Assembly: GCF_003574315.2 (NCBI RefSeq)
Contig: NZ_AP025739.1
Span: forward strand, 6,634,001-6,698,000
DNA length: 64,000 bases
DNA from: Capsulimonas corticalis
GTDB lineage: Bacteria; Armatimonadota; Armatimonadia; Armatimonadales; Capsulimonadaceae
Direction: 5' to 3'
Shown here piece by piece: positions 9,206-17,770 of this stretch. The translations under genes and the position numbers were made by a program. The notes beneath the pieces were generated by a model, which did not search any database, was not told the origin of the DNA, and saw nothing but the letters and a program-made list of their open reading frames with translations. Within the stretch, counting starts at the first letter, position 1. Each line of letters opens with the position of its first letter.

Positions 9206-9269
9206 TTGACAGCTCCCAAGGTCCATGTTATAATACGATCAAATAGGCCCAGATATACCATATGGACCA
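9206..9269 (+). promoter_or_regulatory. Consensus promoter with GGTCCA elements before the pseudopilin
   Basis: TTGACA at 9206-9211, a 17-nt spacer and TATAAT at 9229-9234. A GGTCCA hexamer lies inside the spacer (9220-9225), and the inverse TGGACCA is at 9263-9269 just after the expected start site. Two further TGGTCCA copies lie at 9038-9044 and 9120-9126 nearer the divergent regulator. These look like operator half-sites. Confidence 0.7.
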
Positions 9270-9297
9270 TTTTCGTAATCATCGAAGGAGAGAACCG

Positions 9298-10161
9298 TTG
9301 AAAAAGACATTCCAAAAAGGTTTCACGCTGATCGAACTGCTCGTAGTTATTGCCATCATTGCGATTCTCGCCGCAATCCTCTTCCCAGTCTTTGCCCAGG
9401 CAAGGGAGAAGGCGCGCGCTATTGCGTGCTTGTCGAACATGAAGCAGTTGGCGCTCGGCACCATGCAGTATTCGCAAGACAATGATGAGAAATGCGCCGA
9501 CGGCACCGAGGTTAACGGCCTGGGATCAGGATGGGCTTGGCAGATCTATCCTTATGTCAAGAGCGCAGGAGTTTTCAAGTGTCCTGACGAATCCTCCCCG
9601 CAATCGCAGAAGGGGCGTCCTAGTTCTTACGGATACAACCGGAACTGCGCTGTCTATACACAAGGCGGCCCGCCGGATGGCCGTAGCCTCGCGGGATTCA
9701 CCTCACCGGCCAAGACGGTTCTGCTTTTCGAAGTGACTCAGAGCGGCTATTATGATATCACCGTCACCACTTCGCCGGGCGCGGATGGTATGAACAGCGA
9801 TAATAATATTTACGGCGGCTCGATGGCTGGATGCGGACTTGGCGGTCAGTGGGACATGGTCGGCTACAACACCCACTTTTCTACAACAGCTACAGCCGAC
9901 AATGTTAAGTACGCAACCGGCTATCTTCGCAATTCCGATCCATCTGCCGCCGGCAAGGCCGACTTCACCGGCGTAACGGGACGTCACACTGGCGGCTCCA
10001 ACTACTGCATGGCCGATGGACACGCTAAGTTCTTCCTCGGCGCGCATGTGTCCGGGGGATATCCTAACGGCGTTTCCGGCGACTGCGGAACTCCCGGGAA
10101 TACCGCTTCTACCGTAGATTGCGCGGACGGCACAATTGCCGCCACGTTCAATATCAACTAG
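9298..10161 (+). CDS. DUF1559-type pseudopilin (type II/IV prepilin-like)
   Basis: A 287-residue protein. The start is TTG 9298 because AAGGAG lies 7 nt upstream. The N-terminus has the prepilin peptidase site [14 protein letters not shown], with cleavage expected after Gly and the Glu at +5, followed by a hydrophobic helix and [12 protein letters not shown]. The C-terminal domain ends with the DUF1559 pattern [10 protein letters not shown] (usually a DGHV/DGHAK motif). Such proteins are exported and probably assembled by a type II secretion/pilus machine. A hairpin separates it from the downstream amylase. The function of individual members is unknown. Confidence 0.92.
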   Translation: MKKTFQKGFTLIELLVVIAIIAILAAILFPVFAQAREKARAIACLSNMKQLALGTMQYSQDNDEKCADGTEVNGLGSGWAWQIYPYVKSAGVFKCPDESSPQSQKGRPSSYGYNRNCAVYTQGGPPDGRSLAGFTSPAKTVLLFEVTQSGYYDITVTTSPGADGMNSDNNIYGGSMAGCGLGGQWDMVGYNTHFSTTATADNVKYATGYLRNSDPSAAGKADFTGVTGRHTGGSNYCMADGHAKFFLGAHVSGGYPNGVSGDCGTPGNTASTVDCADGTIAATFNIN

Positions 10162-10173
10162 ATTCTCTTCCAT

Positions 10174-10201
10174 GCGCTCGCGGCGATACCGCCGCGAGCG
10201 C
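10174..10201 (+). terminator. Strong hairpin between pseudopilin and amylase genes
   Basis: An 11-bp perfect stem (10174-10184 and 10191-10201) with loop GATACC. There is no T-tract, so it may be an attenuator or an mRNA-stabilising 3' end letting part of the transcription continue into the amylase gene. Confidence 0.6.
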
Positions 10202-10229
10202 CCATATCGCCGGAAAGTTTACTGAATTT

Positions 10230-11684
10230 ATGAATCGACGGTTTCGGAGCGCGGCGACCGCGCTGCTAGCGCTGACGACCGCCGCCTGTCTGACATTTCC
10301 CGCAAACGCCGCGACGGATACGCCGCCCTGGCCGGCGGAATCGGTCGTTTACTGTGTCTTCCCGCGCATCTTTTCCTCACATGGCGATTTCAACGGCGTC
10401 ACCGCGCAACTGCCCCGGCTGAAAAAACTCGGCGTCTCCGTCATCTGGCTGATGCCCGTCACCACGCCTGGAAAGTCGATCCCCGGACATCCCACGGTGG
10501 ACAGCTCTTATTGCGTCCACGATTATTACTCCTTAAATCCCAGTTATGGAACCGAGGCCGATTTTCAAAAATTGGTGTCGAGGGCGCACAAATTAGGGCT
10601 CAAAGTGATTTTGGATGAGGTTCTGAACCATACATCCTGGGACAGCCCGCTGATTACGGAGCATCCGGAGTTTTACGTTCACAGCGATGGCGACTTGAAG
10701 AACCCCGCCACGATCAAGCAGGCGTTCAACTATACCGATGTGGCGCAGCTCAACTACGCGAGTTCTGGTCTGCACGAATACATGATCGATATGCAGAAGT
10801 TCTGGCTCACGCGCTACCATGTCGACGGCTTCCGATACGATTCGGCGAGCAATCCGGGCGGACCTGGGCGTATGATTTCGGCCGATTTCTGGAGAGAGAC
10901 GGGCCGCGCGCTGCGCGCGCTAAAGCCGGATGTTCTGCTGCTTGGAGAAAGCGAGGATGCGGAGCTGGGGATGAATCCCTTCACACTCGATTACGGCTGG
11001 TGGCTGCATGATGCGTTAGTGGATGCTTCCAAAGACGGGGGCGACGCCGCAAACGTGCAAAAGGTCTGGCAAAAACAGACGGATGAATTTCCGGCCCAGA
11101 TGAAGCACCTTTCGCTGCAGGACAACTGGGACACCATCCGTGATGTCGCCGCCTACGGCGGAACTCCGGACGGCGCGTTGGCGGCGGCGGCGTTCAACCT
11201 CACCAATACCGGCGTTCCGCTGATCTATAACGGCATGGAGATCGGCAACGCGGCGGGCGAGGTCAATCCGCATGCGCCCATCGACTGGGCAAGCGGCGAT
11301 TCGCGCTTCCCGGCCTTCTATCATCAAGCGATCGCGTTGCGCAGGGTTAATCCCGCGTTCACGCGGGGAAGAATGAAATGGCTGTCCAATTCCATTCCTT
11401 CGCAGGTCGTTACCTACGAGCGGTTGGACGGAGACGCGGAATTCCTGGTCGAGATCAACCTTTCCTCCAAACCGGCCAGCGGCCGGGTGGATGCGCCGGA
11501 CGGCGCGGGTTGGACGCGCGTTCCGCTGGGGAAATCCCCCGCTATGGCGAGCGTCCCTGCCCCGTCCAAGATCTCCCTGGGAGCGAAGGGATTCGCAATC
11601 TTTCGCCGCCGCGCGGCTCACGGAATCGGTGACATGCGCTCGGGAAAACCCAATAAGGAACGCGCGCGCTCGGAAATAAAATAA
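10230..11684 (+). CDS. GH13 alpha-amylase family enzyme, secreted
   Basis: A 484-residue protein with a signal peptide of about 27 residues ending NAA. The GH13 conserved regions are recognisable: DEVLNH (129-134), GFRYD with nucleophile Asp204, and acid/base Glu240 in LLGES. Region IV reads QDNWD with Asp301, so the usual His of NHD is replaced by Trp. It should hydrolyse or transfer alpha-1,4-glucosidic bonds of starch-like glucans. ATG 10230 is chosen because it begins the signal peptide; GGAAAG lies 12 nt upstream. The gene sits behind the regulator/pseudopilin pair, suggesting sugar-dependent expression. Confidence 0.88.
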   Translation: MNRRFRSAATALLALTTAACLTFPANAATDTPPWPAESVVYCVFPRIFSSHGDFNGVTAQLPRLKKLGVSVIWLMPVTTPGKSIPGHPTVDSSYCVHDYYSLNPSYGTEADFQKLVSRAHKLGLKVILDEVLNHTSWDSPLITEHPEFYVHSDGDLKNPATIKQAFNYTDVAQLNYASSGLHEYMIDMQKFWLTRYHVDGFRYDSASNPGGPGRMISADFWRETGRALRALKPDVLLLGESEDAELGMNPFTLDYGWWLHDALVDASKDGGDAANVQKVWQKQTDEFPAQMKHLSLQDNWDTIRDVAAYGGTPDGALAAAAFNLTNTGVPLIYNGMEIGNAAGEVNPHAPIDWASGDSRFPAFYHQAIALRRVNPAFTRGRMKWLSNSIPSQVVTYERLDGDAEFLVEINLSSKPASGRVDAPDGAGWTRVPLGKSPAMASVPAPSKISLGAKGFAIFRRRAAHGIGDMRSGKPNKERARSEIK

Positions 11685-11806
11685 ATATCTCGTAAGCGTC
11701 CATGCTCTTAGTTTCTTGGTAGACGTGGTATGATGAAAATGAGCCTTCAACCAACAGAACGTAGAGTTGATTCGTTTTTCTTCGCAAGCGCGTCTACCAG
11801 ATCCTT

Positions 11807-13054
11807 ATGCTTGATGTCGATCATATCGCAGTCCCTCATCGAGCGTCGCTCGACGCCTCTGGACGCCGGCGACGCATCGCGTTCGTCACGGAGAGTTATG
11901 CTCTGGGCGGGGTTGAGCGCTGGCTCGACATGCTCATCTCCGGTCTGGACCGCTCCCGCTTCGACCCCGTTCTGATCTGCTCGGATGTCTCGGCGATCGA
12001 CCCCTTTGTCGCCGATGTCGAGGAATGCGGCGTCGATGTGATTCGCACCGATTACCTCACTCCCTTTTCATCCAGCTCCAGCCCCTCCGCCATACTGCGC
12101 CTCGCGCGCCTGCTGCGCGCGCAAGGCGCGGAAGCGGTTCACGCGCAGGTGCTCGGCGGCGCCGGCGCCCGCTCCATCGCGCTCGCCGCCGCCCTCGCGG
12201 GTGTGCGCGCGGTGGTTGTCACCATCCACGGCTCGCTGCTTCAGCCCCTGAGCGCGCTGAAAAGCGCGCTCAGCCGCGTGTTCGACCGCGTCTTTGTCAC
12301 CGCCTATACGACTTCCTCCCAGAGCAGCCGCGCATCGCAGATCGCAATGGCGGGGCGCAGCCCGAAGCGGATCCGGGTCATTCCGCACGCCATCGAATGT
12401 GAAGGGTTCGACCCGGATATCAACTCCATGCTGGCGCGCCATGCGCTCGGACTTCCCAAGGATGGGCCGGTGATCGGACTGGTCGGCCGAATGGAGGAGC
12501 AGAAGGGTGTGGAGGATTTCCTTCGTATGGCGCGGCTCGTCTCAGACTCCGAAGCCGGCGCGCATTTTCTGGTGGTCGGCGACGGACAGGAGCTTCCGAA
12601 GTACCGGATGCTGGCCGAAGACCTGGGGATCGCGGACCGCGTTCACTTCACCGGACGCCGCACCGATATTGCGCGCTGTCTGGCGGCGATGGATGTCTTT
12701 GTGCTGGCGTCGCTGTTCGAGCCCTTTGGCCTGGTCCTCGCCGAAGCGATGGCGATGAAGACGCCGGTAGTCGCCACCGATGTCGGCGGCGTTTCCGAAG
12801 TGATTTCCGACGGCGTCACCGGTATGCTGGTCCCCGCCGCCGATCCGGCCGCGATGGCCAAATCCGCGCTGGAATATGTGCGCCGACCGGAACTGGCGCG
12901 CCGGCACGGCGAAGACGGACGCAAGCGCGTCCTGGAGAAGTTCACCGCCTCCCGCATGGTCGCCGATATGGAGCGACTTTACGAACGCTGCCTGATGGCG
13001 GAGCAGGCGCATCCGAAAATGGCCCGAGTTTGGCGCTCGGCCCTTTCCGACTGA
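11807..13054 (+). CDS. Glycosyltransferase family 4 (GT-B fold)
   Basis: A 415-residue cytoplasmic protein. The N-terminal half has the GT4 acceptor-side signature RIAFVTESYALGGVERWL. The C-terminal donor domain shows GLVGRMEEQKGVEDFL and the E-x7-E motif in FEPFGLVLAEAMAMKTPV, which binds the nucleotide sugar. It probably adds a sugar to a surface polysaccharide or glycolipid. The neighbouring GT2 gene 34 bp downstream suggests a two-gene polysaccharide unit. No clear ribosome site is seen, so the start may lie at a nearby codon. Confidence 0.88.
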   Translation: MLDVDHIAVPHRASLDASGRRRRIAFVTESYALGGVERWLDMLISGLDRSRFDPVLICSDVSAIDPFVADVEECGVDVIRTDYLTPFSSSSSPSAILRLARLLRAQGAEAVHAQVLGGAGARSIALAAALAGVRAVVVTIHGSLLQPLSALKSALSRVFDRVFVTAYTTSSQSSRASQIAMAGRSPKRIRVIPHAIECEGFDPDINSMLARHALGLPKDGPVIGLVGRMEEQKGVEDFLRMARLVSDSEAGAHFLVVGDGQELPKYRMLAEDLGIADRVHFTGRRTDIARCLAAMDVFVLASLFEPFGLVLAEAMAMKTPVVATDVGGVSEVISDGVTGMLVPAADPAAMAKSALEYVRRPELARRHGEDGRKRVLEKFTASRMVADMERLYERCLMAEQAHPKMARVWRSALSD

Positions 13055-13088
13055 GTCGAAGCACGCCGCCGACAGGAGAACGCAAACC

Positions 13089-13970
13089 GTGAAGATCAGC
13101 GTCATCATCCCCACGCGCAACCGAAAGGACATGCTGCGCCAGGCGCTCGACAGCGTCCGCGACCAGAATGCCCCCGGCGTCCATTTCGAAACAATCGTCG
13201 TCGATAACGGCTCGACGGACGGCACCCTCGAAATGCTCGCCGCCGACTACCCGGAAGTCCATCGTCTTTCCTGCATGGAGCGCGGCTCGTCGACGGCCCG
13301 CAATGCGGCGATGCGCGCCTCGACCGGCGAGTGGATCGCCTTTTTGGACGACGACGACATCTGGCTCCCCAATAAAATCGCGCGCTGCCAGGCGCTGGCG
13401 GGGGAGCATCCGGACGCCCGCTTCCTCTATACCGCCGCCACGGTCTGCGATCACGAAATGACGCCCCTGCGGCGCTGGAGCGGTCCGGATATTGCGACGG
13501 AGCCGATGACGTGCGCCTCGTTTCTTCGCGACAGCATCACTCCCTCCGCGATCCTCATCCATCGCGAGGTGATCGCGGCCGTCGGCGAATTCGACGCTAC
13601 GCTGCTGCGCGGACAAGACCTGGACTACTTCTGCCGTGTGCTGCTCGCCGGCTTCACCTGCGCGGCCGCCCCGGAGCAGCTCGTACTCTACCGGCTTCCC
13701 GAACGGCCGGATCCAAATCTGCTTTACCGATCGTACTTTCACATTGCGCCGCTCACCGCCCGTTATATGCGGGCCGACGCGCCCGGCCGCCCTTCCGATG
13801 ACGAGCGCAACGCGCTCCTGCGCCACGTGCGCGGCTACTACGCCAATCAGCTAACCCAGGCGTTTCAGTTTTACCGCCAATGCGGCGACGCCCCCACCTC
13901 GCGCCTCGCCCTCGGCCTCGCCTTACGCGTCTCCCCGCTGCATGCCCTCAAGAGCCTCGTCACCGGGTAA
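13089..13970 (+). CDS. Glycosyltransferase family 2 (GT-A fold)
   Basis: A 293-residue protein starting at GTG with GGAG 10 nt upstream. The N-terminus KISVIIPTRNRKDMLRQALDS is the nucleotide-sugar binding start of GT2 enzymes. WIAFLDDDDIW carries the DxD-type metal-binding motif near residue 83, and the RGQDLDYFCR region fits the catalytic-base segment. No transmembrane helix follows, so it is a soluble or peripheral transferase, not a polysaccharide synthase. It pairs with the upstream GT4. The acceptor is unknown. Confidence 0.88.
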   Translation: MKISVIIPTRNRKDMLRQALDSVRDQNAPGVHFETIVVDNGSTDGTLEMLAADYPEVHRLSCMERGSSTARNAAMRASTGEWIAFLDDDDIWLPNKIARCQALAGEHPDARFLYTAATVCDHEMTPLRRWSGPDIATEPMTCASFLRDSITPSAILIHREVIAAVGEFDATLLRGQDLDYFCRVLLAGFTCAAAPEQLVLYRLPERPDPNLLYRSYFHIAPLTARYMRADAPGRPSDDERNALLRHVRGYYANQLTQAFQFYRQCGDAPTSRLALGLALRVSPLHALKSLVTG

Positions 13971-13986
13971 CAAACCCCGACTCATG

Positions 13987-14020
13987 AAAAAAGCGCCTGT
14001 CCCCTCGTCGGGTCAGGCGC
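13987..14020 (-). terminator. Intrinsic terminator (minus strand)
   Basis: Stem GCGCCTG (13993-13999) with CAGGCGC (14014-14020). On the minus strand it is followed by six T residues. It terminates the small membrane-protein gene at 14037-14156. Confidence 0.85.
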
Positions 14021-14036
14021 CTTCAAAAAATTTCAA

Positions 14037-14156
14037 TTAACCGAACATCAGACTGATATAATGTCCAATGGACAGTCCCAAAATGAGGAGCGCAAGTCCC
14101 GCTCCGAGTATAATCGAGCCCGCGACCGTAATACTTTCGAATAAATTGTCACCCAT
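14037..14156 (-). CDS. Small single-pass membrane protein (39 aa)
   Basis: A 39-residue reading frame with a charged N-terminus (MGDNLFESI), one hydrophobic helix rich in Gly, Ala, Ile and Leu (GAGLALLILGLSI), and a short HYISLMFG tail. GGGAG lies 9 nt before the chosen ATG, and a clean intrinsic terminator follows 17 bp after the stop, which supports a real gene. Two in-frame ATGs upstream lie too close to the ribosome site. The function is unknown; it could be a small membrane regulator or a hydrophobic toxin-like peptide. Confidence 0.65.
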   Translation of the reverse strand: MGDNLFESITVAGSIILGAGLALLILGLSIGHYISLMFG

Positions 14157-14347
14157 CGTCATCATCTCCCGCCAAACGACCGAGGTTCCCCCAGCCGTCC
14201 GTCCAAAAATCAATCCATTACCTTGTCAATACCGAGCGGCTCCGCCGCTCCCGTCCCTGTTCATATCTATAACCAACCGCTCCGCGAAAGAGTTCCGGAA
14301 CGATCGGTATTTATTTCGCGGAACCTTAAAAAAGGTTCATTCCTTTT

Positions 14348-14743
14348 TTAAAGTCCCGCCAGCAGGACGCCCCGGATCTCACCGTCGGAAAACATGCCGT
14401 CCGTGCGCAACGCGTACGCGCAGCGCATTTCCAGCATGCCCTCCGCGAACGCAATATGCATCTCCGACTTGTTTGTAACGTTCTTAAGCAAAATCCGCGC
14501 CAACTTGGCGCGTACCGCTTCTTTACCCAGTTCGTCCGCGCAGATAACCCTCAGCGCCATGTTCGTCCGATGGCAGGAAAGATTGTCGAGAAAGGTCAAT
14601 CCGTCCAGATCATTCTCAAAACTGGCCCAATCCACCTCATAAGCGATCGCCCCGCCGCCGCAGATCTCCGCCAGCTCCGCCGTCCGCTCCGGAAACGTCA
14701 CATCCTGCAACTCCTTCATCTTCCGCCGCTCCATCAACCCCAT
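14348..14743 (-). CDS. Hypothetical protein (131 aa)
   Basis: A soluble 131-residue protein with GGGGAGGGG 6 nt before the ATG. The pattern is alternating alpha/beta with Cys pairs (EICGGG, NLSCHRTN, VICADE, MRCAYA). I recognise no family. The promoter upstream has four 11-bp-spaced repeats and a -10 TATTCT (minus strand 14781-14776), the same arrangement as the ankyrin gene at 21 kb. That suggests shared response-regulator control. A short T-rich hairpin at about 14330-14350 follows the stop. Confidence 0.7.
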   Translation of the reverse strand: MGLMERRKMKELQDVTFPERTAELAEICGGGAIAYEVDWASFENDLDGLTFLDNLSCHRTNMALRVICADELGKEAVRAKLARILLKNVTNKSEMHIAFAEGMLEMRCAYALRTDGMFSDGEIRGVLLAGL

Positions 14744-14775
14744 GTCGCGCCCCTCCCCGTCGTTGTGTTGGAGAC

Positions 14776-14830
14776 AGAATACACCGCGATGGTGAGACGA
14801 ACGTGAGAAAGGCGTGAGGTCTGCGTGAAT
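14776..14830 (-). promoter_or_regulatory. Four 11-bp-spaced direct repeats plus -10 element
   Basis: On the plus strand GGTGAGA, CGTGAGA, CGTGAGG and CGTGAAT start at 14791, 14802, 14813 and 14824, exactly 11 bp apart. On the minus strand they read as TCTCACG-type heptamers. The last is followed after 9 nt by TATTCT (14781-14776), the likely -10 of the gene at 14348-14743. This is the layout of PhoB/OmpR-type activator boxes. Confidence 0.75.
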
Positions 14831-14837
14831 ATTCGGA

Positions 14838-14843
14838 TATAAT
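14838..14843 (+). promoter_or_regulatory. -10 element for the gene at 14909
   Basis: A perfect TATAAT lies 7 nt after the last direct repeat, facing the plus-strand gene. The same repeat array may therefore influence both divergent genes. Confidence 0.5.
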
Positions 14844-14908
14844 GCATGGACCTAAGCATCAACTCAGTATTTGCGGGCCATACATGTGCGGCGGAGCGGG
14901 AAGACAGA

Positions 14909-15457
14909 ATGACAAATGACTTGAAAAAGGAGGCGAAGGCGCTGCGGGCGCGAATCGAGTCGGCGTTCGCCGATGTTCCCTACCCCAGCGACGAACACCT
15001 GGGCGAGCGTACGCAGATGGACGACGACTACAATGATGTCATCGCGCACTTCACCGGCAAAAATTGGCGTGATCTCATCCCAGTACGGAAGCCGCCTCGG
15101 GGCCGCGCGAACCCGCTTGAGACCGACATGTGTTTCTGTACTGCCGAGGCATGGCGTTACTTTCTGCCAGCATACCTTATCACCGCCGTCAAAATGGAAA
15201 GCGTTGGCAGTTTCACGCTTAACCCCGGCCGTTCGGAACATCTCAGCGACCACATTGAGCGCCGATTTCGCCTGCTGAGCGCCGAGCAATGCGCTGTCGT
15301 TGCCGCCTTCTTAAAATACGGCGAGTTATTGATTGACGACAAGAAGCAACGGAGCCCGGATCATGCCAGATATTACGAGTACGAGCGGCAAAAACTACTC
15401 CCGGTGATTGAGTACTGGCTCGCCAGGGCGGCAGTCCTGGAGAATTCCAGTTCTTAA
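14909..15457 (+). CDS. Hypothetical protein, DUF6714-like
   Basis: A 182-residue soluble protein. The arrangement FLPAYLITAV followed by a helical LSAEQCAVVAAFLKYG segment resembles the DUF6714 group, often found among immunity-like genes. This assignment comes from memory of the pattern and is tentative. ATG 14909 is preferred over an in-frame ATG at 14846, which would overlap the promoter; GGGAAGA lies upstream. The gene is divergent from the one at 14348. Confidence 0.65.
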   Translation: MTNDLKKEAKALRARIESAFADVPYPSDEHLGERTQMDDDYNDVIAHFTGKNWRDLIPVRKPPRGRANPLETDMCFCTAEAWRYFLPAYLITAVKMESVGSFTLNPGRSEHLSDHIERRFRLLSAEQCAVVAAFLKYGELLIDDKKQRSPDHARYYEYERQKLLPVIEYWLARAAVLENSSS

Positions 15458-15647
15458 GGCAGTGACGATATGATTGGGCAAGAGCAGAAGGCGAAGGGGA
15501 GCGCTATACTCGCTTTGTCAAATCTTCCTCACCATATTTGTGTGAAGATGTCGCGCATTAGGTCAAACTCCTGAATACGGTACATGAAATTATTGATTTT
15601 CTTGGGATCATTATTAAGCGAGAGAGGGCAGCTGTCCTTTATAAAAC

Positions 15648-16040
15648 ATGAAACAGATAATCATCGACTTAATTGCTTATTGTGAGGATTGGCGTCTCCC
15701 CGATGAAGATCGGTATTTCCCAGATGTTGTTTTGTCTGCAATAGGCAGATGGGGCGATGAACGCGTGAATTCCGCAGCGCACGCGGTTGTCATATGTTTG
15801 TCATGGGATAGACGTGGTCATAAAAAGGATCGGTTTGGGAAAATGAGAATTCCTCAGGAGAGTGATTTCAGCAAAATGGTGAGGCAGTGGGTGATAGAAA
15901 CGCCCGAATTGGCTGAATTGTTCGAGGTGCGAGAAGACGATATTTACTTACGTGACGATCTGCCGAGCCAAGAAGTTGATGATATGGCGGCGTGCGCTCA
16001 CGAATCCATGTTGCGAAATGTGCATGTGCGCCCCATGTAA
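15648..16040 (+). CDS. Hypothetical protein (130 aa)
   Basis: An acidic soluble protein of 130 residues (many Asp/Glu in the C-terminal third, for example VREDDIYLRDDLPSQEVDD). There is no signal peptide or recognised motif. The 190 bp before it hold no clear gene, and no ribosome site is obvious before the ATG. GC content here is lower than in neighbouring metabolic genes. Possibly an immunity-type protein, by context only. Confidence 0.5.
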   Translation: MKQIIIDLIAYCEDWRLPDEDRYFPDVVLSAIGRWGDERVNSAAHAVVICLSWDRRGHKKDRFGKMRIPQESDFSKMVRQWVIETPELAELFEVREDDIYLRDDLPSQEVDDMAACAHESMLRNVHVRPM

Positions 16041-16052
16041 GGCGAGAGGCTG

Positions 16053-16538
16053 TCAGCTTCTCCGTGTCGGCGCGGGCGGCCATATTCCGTCGTCGGCGTT
16101 CGCGCCAATATGGATCGTTGTTTGTGGGATATTCGCTCCCCAAATCGCGACAGCAATTTGCCCAACGGCGGCGCCGATTGCGACGCCGAACACCAGACCG
16201 AACGGCGCTTGCTGGAGCATCCGGCCTGGCGTAAGCCAAATTGCCAGCATTTTGGGATCCGTCGATTGGCTGGGAATCAGCACCCAAAGAGCAGCGCCCA
16301 ATATGGCGCCGATCAGCGTGAAGACGCCGAGACGAAGAAGCGCGCGGTTAGACCAATAAACGCGGCCTGAGGAGACGGCTCCAATAGCTCCGCCAATGAG
16401 CGCAGTGAGAGGCATGCTCAGTATCACGAAAAAGAAGCCGTCATCGCCGATAAAATAGCAGCCAAAGAGAAAAGTCGCCGCGAGCGCGCCGACGGCGCCG
16501 ATAAGAAAACCGAGCACATACTTTAATAATCGCTTCAT
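16053..16538 (-). CDS. Hypothetical membrane protein with four predicted helices
   Basis: A 161-residue protein with hydrophobic segments near 5-30, 35-58, 67-90 and 112-135. The third and fourth contain repeated small-residue patterns (GAILGAALW, GVAIGAAVG) typical of tightly packed helices. A short polar tail ends the protein. It is convergent with the gene at 15648 and lies 84 bp downstream of the gene at 16623 in the same direction. The function is unknown. Confidence 0.6.
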   Translation of the reverse strand: MKRLLKYVLGFLIGAVGALAATFLFGCYFIGDDGFFFVILSMPLTALIGGAIGAVSSGRVYWSNRALLRLGVFTLIGAILGAALWVLIPSQSTDPKMLAIWLTPGRMLQQAPFGLVFGVAIGAAVGQIAVAIWGANIPQTTIHIGANADDGIWPPAPTRRS

Positions 16539-16622
16539 TAAGATCCGAGTCAGTTCGTAAACACAATAATGGATTGAAGTAGATTAGTGTCAAAAGTTGC
16601 CGGGCGGCCTCTTGATTGGCTC

Positions 16623-17606
16623 CTACCGTCCTGTCCACTGTACCCACCATTCTTTGGAGAATAGCGGCGGATGATGTTCCACGAGACGCATGTTGTCCGT
16701 AACGACGGCGTTCTCGTCCATGGTCACGGTGATCGTGAACGGCTGCCGCAGAACAACTTTTCCCTGCACGGAGCCGGTGACAGCGAATTGATAGTCAACT
16801 CCATCGGGTATGCCCAGAGGAACGGTCACATGGAGCGTGCTGCTGGGGTGCGCCGCCGTGATCTCATTCGATGTAAATTGGCAGCGCATGTACTTGTGCG
16901 TGGCGCTGGGCGTGAGGATATTGTCGACGGAGCTGGCGCAGACTCCGAGCTTCAGCGCGCCGGTAAAGCCCGGCGCTGGCTTCATCGTCACATGGACATC
17001 GTAAACGCCGCTATGCTCCGTCATGATCGCTTCCGGATCGAGGGAGAGACGGCAATCGCGGGTCAAAACGACCGGTGGGATCGTGACTTCCAGATTGCTG
17101 GCGTGAGCGATCTTTCCCGTGGTCGCGATAAGGCTCACCACAAATGTTCCGGGACAGCGCAGGGCGGCTGCGTTCGCCGATAGCTGGGCGTTGACGAAGA
17201 CGGGCCGGTCTTTTGTCAGAATGAGCCGTCGCGTTGGGAATTTCATCGAGAAACCCGCCGGCAGCGGCGCGGCGGAGCCGTCGCCGCGCCGAGTTCGCGC
17301 CGCCAGCTGGATGGGTCCCGCCAGGCCGCGCAGAGCGTCAATTTGCATGCTCACGGTCTTGATCGCCGGCTTGGTGTCCGTCGGTTTGAGCGTGATCTCC
17401 GACGGCTGACCGAAAATCGCGAAATCGCGCGGCGGATTGTTATCGGGAACCGCAGACGCATATTGAGCGGGGCGCCGGGGGTCGTCGGTGTGCTCCACGC
17501 CCTTCGGGAGAACCTCGCGGTACGGCAGGCTCCACAGAACGACAAAGACGGCGATACCGGCGGCGCCGGCCGCGAGAGTGATTAGCGCTTTGCGTTTGAG
17601 CGACAT
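16623..17606 (-). CDS. Hypothetical exported or membrane-anchored protein (327 aa)
   Basis: An N-terminal hydrophobic helix (about 8-27) is followed by a periplasmic region of beta-rich character with Ig-like spacing. The segments VSMQIDALRGLAGP, GTFVVSLIATTGKI and YDVHVTMKPAPGF look like successive beta-sandwich strands. There is no enzyme motif. It is probably an inner-membrane-anchored periplasmic protein. The function is unknown. Confidence 0.6.
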   Translation of the reverse strand: MSLKRKALITLAAGAAGIAVFVVLWSLPYREVLPKGVEHTDDPRRPAQYASAVPDNNPPRDFAIFGQPSEITLKPTDTKPAIKTVSMQIDALRGLAGPIQLAARTRRGDGSAAPLPAGFSMKFPTRRLILTKDRPVFVNAQLSANAAALRCPGTFVVSLIATTGKIAHASNLEVTIPPVVLTRDCRLSLDPEAIMTEHSGVYDVHVTMKPAPGFTGALKLGVCASSVDNILTPSATHKYMRCQFTSNEITAAHPSSTLHVTVPLGIPDGVDYQFAVTGSVQGKVVLRQPFTITVTMDENAVVTDNMRLVEHHPPLFSKEWWVQWTGR

Positions 17607-17708
17607 CCCATCACACCTTAAGACCAGAATTTGCAGAGCGAGCGGCCTTCATCATATGCGCTCCGGCGCGGAATGTCAAGCGCTTTTTGGCATAAGGCGG
17701 AAGACGAG

Positions 17709-17746
17709 AAAACAGCCCGGACAGATCCATCTGTCCGGGCTGTTTT
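17709..17746 (-). terminator. Intrinsic terminator of the second GH92 gene
   Basis: A near-perfect 18-bp inverted repeat (17709-17726 and 17729-17746) whose arms begin AAAACAGCCC and end GGGCTGTTTT. It works in both directions and lies 25 bp past the GH92 stop. Confidence 0.92.
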
Positions 17747-17770
17747 GCGTCGGGCGTTTTGGCTGCGTGG

